A stretch of DNA of 7,559 nucleotides from Planctomycetota bacterium. GTDB lineage: Bacteria; Planctomycetota; Planctomycetia; Planctomycetales; Planctomycetaceae. The notes below the pieces were generated by a model. It was not told where the DNA came from. It saw nothing but the letters and a program-made list of their open reading frames with translations, and ran no database searches. Of this stretch, positions 1 through 6,071 are shown piece by piece. The stretch's first letter is position 1; every line of letters begins with the position of its first letter. The stretch spans positions 1-7,559 of the forward strand of contig JAQBZS010000331.1 in NCBI GenBank assembly GCA_027622115.1, read 5' to 3'. Made by a program: the position numbers and the translations under genes.

Positions 1-1
1 G

Positions 2-862
2 TCCTTAATGACGGTATTGGTGTCTCCAGTGCCGGTCGTTGTGTCGTATTGCGGGAGCGACCTGTTTGGTAACTATAAGCGGAACAACAAGGCGACATAT
101 TTCGGGCGTCTCTCATGCTTGATGTCACAGGTCTCTGCATGCTTGGCAAAAGGTGCGATCGCGAAAACCGACGAGCTTCGTAACCGCCTGTGGTTGATCT
201 CAAGCCGTCGCAAGTGCGAGATCATCCCGAACGGGATCGACATACAACAGTTTTCACCTGGGAATCAGCAAACCGCTCGACGAGACTTGGGATGGGCGCA
301 CATGGAGCCGGTTGTTGTCTTCACGGATCGACCGGGTTCTTGGGTTAAGGATCCGGAGTTGGCTCGAAGGGCCGTTGAGCATGCCCGGCGTAGCAATCCC
401 GATATTCGACTCGTGGTGCTGGAATCGATTCCTGGTTCACTCATTCCGGTCTATTTCAATGCGGCCGATGCATTGCTACTTACCTCAAGGCACGAAGGGT
501 CGAACAATGCCGTCAAGGAAGCGATGGCCTGCAATTTGCCGGTGATTGCCACGGACTGCGGCGACACGCGTCAGCGACTCGAAGGTGTATCGCCGTCATA
601 CGTAGGTGAGTCGGACCCCGAACTTCTCGGCAACGCGATTGATCGCATCGTGACTCAGCGGCTGCGTAGTAACGGCTCGGCCAAGGTCCAGGAATTGTCA
701 TTGCCGAGTATCGCACGGCGATTGCGCCAAAGCTACGAGCGACTCATTCAGCGCTATGCTCGGAGGGATCGACACATCGACATTGAGAAAGCTGCCAACT
801 CTTCGTCACATGCTCAGGAAAGATGGGTTGCCAGCGGCGTTGAAGAACATGCTTGGCATTGA
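2..862 (+). CDS. GT4-family glycosyltransferase, 5'-truncated by the window edge
   Basis: This is a retaining nucleotide-sugar glycosyltransferase of the GT4 (GT-B fold) type, probably adding one sugar to a lipid-linked or exported polysaccharide on the cytoplasmic side. The frame is open to the window edge; the first in-window ATG is at 8, but a full GT4 enzyme is about 370-400 residues, so roughly 100 N-terminal residues are missing. Counting from that ATG, visible motifs are VSYCGSD (12-18, the end of the N-terminal Rossmann domain), IIPNGIDIQQFSP (72-84), NAADALLLTS (151-160) and EGSNNAVKEAMACNLPV (163-179). The last contains the GT4 E-x7-E pair (E163, E171) that contacts the donor sugar nucleotide. 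The fold ends near residue 250. The last 35 or so residues are basic, look non-conserved and overlap the next gene. Family assignment is firm; donor and acceptor sugars cannot be read from the sequence. Confidence 0.88.
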   Translation, partial: SLMTVLVSPVPVVVSYCGSDLFGNYKRNNKATYFGRLSCLMSQVSACLAKGAIAKTDELRNRLWLISSRRKCEIIPNGIDIQQFSPGNQQTARRDLGWAHMEPVVVFTDRPGSWVKDPELARRAVEHARRSNPDIRLVVLESIPGSLIPVYFNAADALLLTSRHEGSNNAVKEAMACNLPVIATDCGDTRQRLEGVSPSYVGESDPELLGNAIDRIVTQRLRSNGSAKVQELSLPSIARRLRQSYERLIQRYARRDRHIDIEKAANSSSHAQERWVASGVEEHAWH

Positions 863-1916
863 CAATCCACATGCCGACAGAAGTACGCAGCCGAGCGATC
901 GAATACGGCTCAGCGTTGTGATTCCATGTCGCAACGAGAATCAATTCATTGGGGCCTGCATTCGCAGCCTGATTCAACAAGACGTCAAAGAGCGATTCGA
1001 GATCGTGGTTGCCGATGGAATCTCCACGGACGGCACACGCGATACGCTCGAACGAGTGCGGCGGTGCGATTCACGGATCCGAGTGATCGACAACCCGCAA
1101 CAAATCGCGTCAACCGGTCTGAATTACGCGATCGCGACGGCCAAGGGAGAACTTGTCATTCGAACGGACGCACACACGGTTTATCCGCCGGACTACTTAT
1201 CTCGCTGTCTTCACGCCATCGACGTTCGTAGCGCGTGGTCCGTTGGTGGGCCACAGCTCGCTGCCAGTGATACTTCACTCGGTCGCGCCATTGCCGCTGC
1301 ATATCAATCTTCGTTTGCTGTTGGTGGAGCGAAATGTCACTACGCCGACCATGAAGGCCCAGTCGATCACGTGTATCTTGGTTGTTGGCGAAGGCACGCG
1401 TTTTTACGCGTGGGAGCGTTCGACACGGCATTAGTTCGCAATCAGGATGTTGAATTCGACTTGCGAGTAAGTGACGCGGGTGGGGAGTTGTGGCAGTCGC
1501 CCACGATTCAGAGCCATTATTATGTTCGGCGATCACTTCAAGCACTGTTTCGTCAAAATATGCAATTCGGATTTTGGAAAGTCCAGGTTGCCGTTCGCCA
1601 TCCATCGCAATTGAAGCTACGGCATCTCGCACCGGCATTGTTCATCGTAATGTTGCTGTCCTTATCTATCGCGAGTCTCTTGTCTTCTTCAGTCGCACTC
1701 AATGCCTTGCTCGTGCTTGTTGCTGTCTATTTCGGCTTCGTGGGGTTGGGAGCGATTCGAATCGGTCTGGAATCATCGGCTCGAATCGGCGTGCTAATAC
1801 CGTTTGTGTTGCCGTGTTATCACCTGGGATACGGCTATGGATTCCTGCATGGCATCGTGAATCTTCTGCTGGGCCGATCGAAGATTCTGTCTCAATTCCG
1901 AAAGTTGACTCGTTAG
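810..1916 (+). CDS. ExoA-like GT2 glycosyltransferase with C-terminal membrane segments
   Basis: This is an inverting GT2 (GT-A fold) glycosyltransferase closest in motif pattern to succinoglycan ExoA-type enzymes, expected to add a sugar to a lipid-linked oligosaccharide at the inner membrane. With the 810 start it has 368 residues: LSVVIPCRNE opens the nucleotide-binding fold (34-43), VADGISTDGT follows (67-76), RTDAHTVYP (118-126) carries the metal-binding D-x-H typical of ExoA-like proteins, and NQDVEFDLRV (211-220) holds the acidic catalytic region, followed by RQNMQFGFWK. Hydrophobic stretches at about 275-314 and 325-354 look like two or three membrane helices. The start is uncertain. 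An ATG at 756 would overlap the GT4 gene by 107 nt, the ATG at 810 by 53 nt and the ATG at 849 by 14 nt. None has a strong ribosome-binding site; 810 is a compromise. The overlap implies co-transcription and probably translational coupling with the GT4 gene. Confidence 0.88.
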   Translation: MLRKDGLPAALKNMLGIDNPHADRSTQPSDRIRLSVVIPCRNENQFIGACIRSLIQQDVKERFEIVVADGISTDGTRDTLERVRRCDSRIRVIDNPQQIASTGLNYAIATAKGELVIRTDAHTVYPPDYLSRCLHAIDVRSAWSVGGPQLAASDTSLGRAIAAAYQSSFAVGGAKCHYADHEGPVDHVYLGCWRRHAFLRVGAFDTALVRNQDVEFDLRVSDAGGELWQSPTIQSHYYVRRSLQALFRQNMQFGFWKVQVAVRHPSQLKLRHLAPALFIVMLLSLSIASLLSSSVALNALLVLVAVYFGFVGLGAIRIGLESSARIGVLIPFVLPCYHLGYGYGFLHGIVNLLLGRSKILSQFRKLTR

Positions 1917-1954
1917 TGGGCATGGTTCTCGTTGAATAGCTCCACTTTGGCGTT

Positions 1955-2110
1955 CGCTCGTTTAACCGCACGCCGTAGGCACGCGCGTTTGAGGATGAAA
2001 ACGTGTCTCATCAGTTCTTGGTAGTGTTGACTGCGAGACGTCCACAACGCGCGTGCCTACGGCGTGCGGTTAAACGACGCGCGTGCCTACGGCGTGCGGT
2101 TAAACGAGCG
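1955..2110. repeat. Long inverted repeat with a duplicated right arm (cgtttaaccg-core hairpin element)
   Basis: The left arm (1955-1989) is matched in reverse complement by two right-arm copies. Copy 1 (2046-2077) pairs perfectly with 1958-1989 over 32 bases. Copy 2 plus three flanking bases (2078-2110) pairs perfectly with 1955-1987 over 33 bases. The core is cgtttaaccgcacgccgtag. The spacer (1990-2045) holds a weaker partial stem pairing tctc near 2006-2009 with gaga near 2035-2038. The element starts 38 nt after the GT2 stop codon and lies wholly between genes. No T-run follows, so it is not a standard intrinsic terminator. Sequences with this core are, to my knowledge, scattered between genes in planctomycete genomes. 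A role in mRNA stability, as a small mobile hairpin or as a recombination site is possible, but none is shown by the sequence. Confidence 0.9.
2048..2107. repeat. Perfect tandem duplication, 2 x 30 bp
   Basis: Bases 2048-2077 and 2078-2107 are identical 30-mers with no spacer. Together they form the doubled right arm of the surrounding inverted repeat. Perfect identity suggests a recent duplication, for example by replication slippage, or a selected structure in which one left arm can pair with either right arm. Confidence 0.95.
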
Positions 2111-2143
2111 ACATTCACGCCGGAGTGGCGCTGCCCAATTAGA

Positions 2144-2165
2144 AACTCACAATTAGTTGCGAGTT
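2144..2165. promoter_or_regulatory. Short near-perfect inverted repeat upstream of the DegT-like gene
   Basis: Bases 2144-2152 (aactcacaa) pair with 2157-2165 (ttgcgagtt) at eight of nine positions around a ttag loop, ending 37 nt before the likely ATG at 2203. It could be an operator half-site pair or a leader hairpin. It may equally be chance, because no convincing -35/-10 promoter was found next to it. Confidence 0.25.
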
Positions 2166-2189
2166 GCCTGACGACTTTGAATGTCACCT

Positions 2190-2193
2190 AGGA
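2190..2193 (+). promoter_or_regulatory. Ribosome-binding site of the DegT-like gene
   Basis: The sequence agga lies 9 nt before the ATG at 2203 and is the reason for choosing that start. The frame could begin earlier at a TTG (2164), but that codon falls within the short inverted repeat and has no comparable site. The later ATG at 2245 also lacks one. Confidence 0.55.
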
Positions 2194-2202
2194 AACGCAG
2201 TT

Positions 2203-3405
2203 ATGAGAACTACCGCCAAACAGCTTCGCCCAAAACAACGCAAGATGTCCTCGCCGACCTTTGGGTTTCGTACAAACTTCCTCCCGTTCAGCGAGACCGA
2301 TGTGGATGAAGAGGAATATGAAGGTGTCCGAGAAGTCTTGGACTCGGGAAATCTCTCAAAGGGCACAAAGCTCAGCGTCTTGGAAACGGAGTTTGCGGAG
2401 CGGGTTGGATGTCGACATGCCGTTGCAGTTCAATCAAATGCCGCCGCGATTCACCTGACACTTAAAGCTTGCGGTCTGGAGCGCGGGGATGAAGTGATCA
2501 CTACGCCGTACGCTTATGCATCGACGGCCGGCATGATTCGTCATCTTGATGCGCATCCCGTGTTTGTCGATGTCGATTCACGCACGCTGAATATCGATCC
2601 TAGTCTGCTCGAACGGGCGATTACGGGCCGTACACGTGCTATTGTGCCGCTGCATATTGCCGGGCTTCCGGCGGACATGACGCGGATCCACGAGATTGCC
2701 GGACGGCGGTCGATCGCGGTCATTGAAGATGCTTCGTGCGCATTTCCGCCACAAACGAAGCGGAGTCGCACGGCGGTCTCCGATGCGGCGTGCTTTAGTC
2801 TGTTGGAATCCAGCATACCCAATTGCGGATTCGGCGGGATGATCTGCACGGATTCAACGATGATTGCGAATCGTTGCCGCGTGACCGCGTCGAATGGAAT
2901 TGGCCAAAAGAAGAGCCTGTCATGGGACTATGAAATACTGACAGCGGGCTTTCAGTACGGCATGAATGAAATCACGGCCGCCTTGGCCTTGTCGCAGTTT
3001 CGAAAGTCGACGCGGATGTGGCAGCGACGGCGAGAAATCGCGATGACCTACAATGCGGCGTTTAGCGGTATGCCGGAAGTTGAGTCACCCACGGATGATT
3101 GCGACACGAGCCATGCGTGGCAAATTTACATGATGCGTTTGAATCATCGTAGATTGTCATTGTCGCGGGACGGATTCTTGAAAGAGCTGCATGCGAGAAA
3201 CATCGGGGCAACCGTTCACTTCATTCCGCTCCACCTGCATCCGTATTACCGGACTTTGTATGCGTATGAATCCGGGGATTTTCCGATCGCATCGTGGGAA
3301 TACGAGCGTGAGGTATCGCTGCCGATTTACAGCACGATGGAAGATTCTGACGTTCAAGATGTGATCGACGCGGTCATTGATGTTGTTCGGCGGTTTCGCG
3401 CGTAG
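2203..3405 (+). CDS. DegT/DnrJ/EryC1/StrS-family protein lacking the PLP-binding lysine
   Basis: Most of this family are PLP-dependent aminotransferases that convert keto-sugar nucleotides to amino sugars (PglE, ArnB and others). The 400-residue protein has the usual length and order: FLPFSETDVDEEE near the start, GDEVITTPYAYAST (95-108), PVFVDVD (119-125), VIEDAS (173-178), ACFSLL (196-201), GGMI (211-214), MNEITAALALSQ (254-265), and a well-kept C-terminus with HFIPLHLHPYYR (339-350) and SLPIY (372-376). The motif normally reading FSFYATKNITTGEGG here reads FSLLESSIPNCGFGG. With no gap needed, the Schiff-base lysine aligns with Ser204 (codon 2812-2814). Other cofactor positions also differ: the SGT phosphate-binding motif is SNA (78-80), the His/Gln after EDAA is Cys179, and NYRM is QYGM (251-254). 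Asp176, which would contact the pyridine nitrogen, is kept. Ordinary transamination is therefore unlikely. A different reaction (ColD-type dehydratases also replace this lysine, with His) or a non-catalytic role remains possible. Confidence 0.9.
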   Translation: MRTTAKQLRPKQRKMSSPTFGFRTNFLPFSETDVDEEEYEGVREVLDSGNLSKGTKLSVLETEFAERVGCRHAVAVQSNAAAIHLTLKACGLERGDEVITTPYAYASTAGMIRHLDAHPVFVDVDSRTLNIDPSLLERAITGRTRAIVPLHIAGLPADMTRIHEIAGRRSIAVIEDASCAFPPQTKRSRTAVSDAACFSLLESSIPNCGFGGMICTDSTMIANRCRVTASNGIGQKKSLSWDYEILTAGFQYGMNEITAALALSQFRKSTRMWQRRREIAMTYNAAFSGMPEVESPTDDCDTSHAWQIYMMRLNHRRLSLSRDGFLKELHARNIGATVHFIPLHLHPYYRTLYAYESGDFPIASWEYEREVSLPIYSTMEDSDVQDVIDAVIDVVRRFRA

Positions 3406-3456
3406 TTGGACGTCCGTAATTGTCGATGGGTTCGGCATTCTGAATGAGAAAGCTCA

Positions 3457-3505
3457 GTCGTTTAACCGTCAGCCGAAGGCGTACTCTACGTGACGGTTAC
3501 ACGAC
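3457..3505. repeat. Diverged copy of the cgtttaaccg hairpin repeat
   Basis: Bases 3457-3471 pair with 3491-3505 at 14 of 15 positions (the mismatch is at 3500). A small inner stem, cgta (3480-3483) with tacg (3487-3490), closes the loop. The left half shares tcgtttaaccg and a nearby gcc-g-aggc pattern with the larger element at 1955-2110, about 19 of 23 positions. It begins 51 nt after the DegT-like stop codon, a position matching that of the first element after the GT2 gene. No T-run follows. The rest of this 251-nt gap (3406-3656) shows no gene. Confidence 0.8.
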
Positions 3506-3656
3506 GCAGCCTGCGGTCGACAACCAATCGTACGACGGATTGCGCGCAGGACGACGAGAAAGCGACAACTTGTAGTACGAACTATTTCTGAGTCATTGGC
3601 GGTTCGCATTTACGCTCGTTACGACCTTTTGTGGAGCACGGAGCACACTGTGTTCT

Positions 3657-5975
3657 GTGGGACTTGTGCTTAAACGATTCATTGACATTTTGCTGGCACT
3701 GCTTGGTTTGCTGGTCTGCTGGCCGGGATTGCTTTTTAGTGCGATCGGCATTTGGGTCAGCAGTTACGGGCCGATCTTGTATGTCTCGGAACGCGTCGGC
3801 TACCGAGGTCGACGGTTCTTGATGTACAAACTGCGCACGATGCACGCTTCGAACGAGAAATTCGAAACGATCCCCATCACGGCCGCGCAGGACGCGAGGA
3901 TCTTTTGGTTCGGTTCGGTCTTGCGACTGATGAAGATCGACGAATTGCCTCAGTTGATCAACGTGCTCAAGGGTGACATGTCGATTGTGGGGCCGCGCCC
4001 GCTATCGCCCAAGATCGTGGACTCTCTTTACACGACCGGAGAATTGACGACTCTCGATGTCCGGCCCGGTTTGAGTAGTCCCGGCAGCATTTATAACTAC
4101 ACACATTGCGAAGAACTGGTTGCATCCGACGATCGTGAACGGTGCTTTCGAGAACGCGTCTTGCCGTTGCGGCTGGCGTTGGAGCATGTGTATTTGATTC
4201 GATCATCGACGGTTTATGATTTTCAGATCATCGTACGCACACTTTCCGTAATCTGCCTGAAGGCTCTTGGCCGGAGGACGTTTTCCGAACCTCGGGAAAT
4301 GCAGGCGGTACGGCGAATGATGCGGGCCTTCGAAATGGAGACACCGGAAGGCCTGAACAACACCCCGGATGATGCGTGGTGCGACGTTGTCGAGGCTGAA
4401 CGCTCGGCCAAGCGAGCCTTGCTGGTCGGCATTGAAGAGGTTGCCAAGTGGATTCCGATGAGCGTGACCTTTCGAGACGGGAGCGAAGTCAAGATTGTCT
4501 CTCGCATCGAGCCACAGAGATTCGAGCCATCGCAGCGAGGAACCAACGGCGAAAGTCGATCATTGTCGGAGGGGACGGCGCTAGCCGCTCATATTCAACT
4601 GCTGGATGAGTCGTTTGATTTCTCGTCGTTGTTCTTGATTGACGGTTCGTTGCCCGGATCGGAAATCCAGTGGGTGTGGCGATACGCTCGCGACCGCGAC
4701 CGCAGTGTGCGAATCATTCCGGGACTCGTTGCCGATCGACGCAGCAACAGCAGCGAACGCATCGAGACTCGTGAAGTCAAAGTCACGGATTTATTCGGAG
4801 TCGAAGCGCCCGGCTGTGGATGGGCGTATTGGTCGAAGCTGCTTCGAAATGAGGTCGTCGCAGTGACTGGGGCTGCTTCGACCGTTGGAACCGAATTGGC
4901 TCGATTGCTAGTCCACTTGCGTCCGCGGCGACTGCATTTGCTCGACGGATCCGAGGAAGGCTTGGCAAAACTGCAACACAAGGTGCGTCGATGGAAACGC
5001 AAAACCGACGTATCTTTGCGTCTGATGGATGAACGGAACGATTCGGCGGTCGAGCGAACGCTGACACAGATCAAGCCCACACTGATCATTCACGCCGGCT
5101 GCAACTTGGATGACGGACTGGCTTCATCAAACGTAGGGGAAACGGTCTATCGCAACTTGTTCGGCGTGAATTGGCTGGTTGAACATGCGGAATCCGTGGG
5201 CTGCCGCAAGGTGGTGATTCTTGTTGGACCGAGAATCCCGTCGGCGGCCTGCCCGCTCGGCGCGATCACTCGCATTGCGGAGCAACACATTTTGGCGCTT
5301 CCGAAGACGAAGACGAAGAAGATCATCCTTCGCGTCGGTCATCTTCTGGATTCAGAAACCGGCATCGTGCGGCTGACGGAAGAGGCGCTGAAACGTGGCG
5401 AGGGGATTCGAATCCCTCGCGGGATGTTGAAAGACAAATCATGCACGTCCGCAGCGGCAGCCGCGCGTGCGGCGGTTGCGACCGCAATTTTCGGCGAGCG
5501 AAGCGGAGTGATTTCGCTCAACGAGGCCGCCGCGTGGGATCGGATGGAGGTCATCAACACGGTGTTGGAATTCCATGCGGCGTCCGTGGATGACATCCCG
5601 GTGATCGTGGGAGAACCGATTGTTGATGCAAAACGGCTGAACGATGAGTACGAATGGTCCGCGTCCACGTGTGAATTCGACGAACACCTAGAGTGGATTT
5701 CGCTACCGAAGATCGAGCGTGAAAATCTTGACGAAGTGATCGCGAGACTGGCGGATACGTTGGACGCGACGGACCAAGACATTGCGGCAGTCCTTGAGCG
5801 ATCCGCGCTGGAATTCGGATTGCCGGAAGTCGATGCCGCGACCGACACGCTGCCGTTTGAGAGTGGGCGGCGACGGATGGAAAGAAACGATTTGGGTGAG
5901 GAGTCATCCCACGATTCGGAGTCTCACCATGAGAAAGACTCTGTGAAGCGAAATTTGGGCGAGAGCACGGCTTAA
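3657..5975 (+). CDS. Phosphoglycosyl transferase fused to a degenerate FlaA1/CapD-like module
   Basis: The N-terminal part (about 1-210) is a monotopic phosphoglycosyl transferase of the bacterial sugar transferase family (PglC/WcaJ type), which moves a sugar phosphate from a nucleotide sugar to undecaprenyl phosphate. It shows a hydrophobic re-entrant helix (8-34) kinked at Pro23, RVGYRGRRFLMYKLRTM (46-62), the catalytic Asp95-Glu96 in KIDELPQL, GDMSIVGPRP (106-115) and VRPGLS (135-140). Residues about 250-385 resemble the first Rossmann domain of FlaA1-type dehydratases, ending VRIIPGL...REVKVTDLFG. Residues 397-725 resemble their catalytic SDR domain: TGAASTVGTEL (404-414), LLDGSEEGL (428-436), HAGCN (479-483), RNLFGV (499-504), LGAITRIAEQ (534-543). 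Key SDR residues are lost: STDKA is VGPRI (523-527), GATKR is GAITR (535-539), and the middle loop glycine is Ser408. The last 35 residues are charged and probably disordered. The start is GTG 3657, or GTG 3666 three codons later; neither has a strong ribosome-binding site. The transferase domain should be active; the remainder probably is not a working dehydratase. Confidence 0.87.
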   Translation: MGLVLKRFIDILLALLGLLVCWPGLLFSAIGIWVSSYGPILYVSERVGYRGRRFLMYKLRTMHASNEKFETIPITAAQDARIFWFGSVLRLMKIDELPQLINVLKGDMSIVGPRPLSPKIVDSLYTTGELTTLDVRPGLSSPGSIYNYTHCEELVASDDRERCFRERVLPLRLALEHVYLIRSSTVYDFQIIVRTLSVICLKALGRRTFSEPREMQAVRRMMRAFEMETPEGLNNTPDDAWCDVVEAERSAKRALLVGIEEVAKWIPMSVTFRDGSEVKIVSRIEPQRFEPSQRGTNGESRSLSEGTALAAHIQLLDESFDFSSLFLIDGSLPGSEIQWVWRYARDRDRSVRIIPGLVADRRSNSSERIETREVKVTDLFGVEAPGCGWAYWSKLLRNEVVAVTGAASTVGTELARLLVHLRPRRLHLLDGSEEGLAKLQHKVRRWKRKTDVSLRLMDERNDSAVERTLTQIKPTLIIHAGCNLDDGLASSNVGETVYRNLFGVNWLVEHAESVGCRKVVILVGPRIPSAACPLGAITRIAEQHILALPKTKTKKIILRVGHLLDSETGIVRLTEEALKRGEGIRIPRGMLKDKSCTSAAAAARAAVATAIFGERSGVISLNEAAAWDRMEVINTVLEFHAASVDDIPVIVGEPIVDAKRLNDEYEWSASTCEFDEHLEWISLPKIERENLDEVIARLADTLDATDQDIAAVLERSALEFGLPEVDAATDTLPFESGRRRMERNDLGEESSHDSESHHEKDSVKRNLGESTA

Positions 5976-6071
5976 CTATCCGAAACGGAAGCGTTGTTCG
6001 AAGTTGCACCAGTTGTGTCCTGGGGCTGTCGCCATTTCGCGGCCGGATGCTCGCTGCGTCACCGGCTACGA
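5976..6071. other. Gap between convergent genes, no clear signal
   Basis: The fusion gene and the - strand secreted-protein gene converge here. A transcription terminator would be expected, but only a weak gccgg/ccggc pairing (6042-6046 with 6062-6066) was found, with no T-run on either strand. Confidence 0.5.

Noticed and set aside
1156..1638. Long antisense frame within the GT2 gene, and similar antisense or shifted frames within the other genes
   Set aside because: They lie wholly inside well-supported genes, have low-complexity or Arg/Ser-rich products without family motifs, and lack ribosome-binding sites.
2048..2107. Two adjacent identical 30-mers as a possible CRISPR fragment
   Set aside because: There is no spacer between the copies, only two units exist, and both are arms of a larger inverted repeat.
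1955..2110. Hairpin as an intrinsic transcription terminator
   Set aside because: No T-run follows the stem on either strand, and the 56-base spacer is far longer than a normal terminator loop.
2003..2191. Small + strand reading frame across the repeat
   Set aside because: Its product is mainly the translated tandem repeat (RACLRRAVKR twice). It has no ribosome-binding site and overlaps the palindromic element.
2790..2850. Loss of the DegT lysine through a local frameshift
   Set aside because: Flanking motifs (ACFS before and GGMI after) stay in the same frame at the normal spacing, and reading the other frames gives no lysine motif.
6042..6066. gccgg/ccggc pairing between the convergent genes as a terminator
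   Set aside because: The stem is only five bases, the loop is long and no T-run is present.
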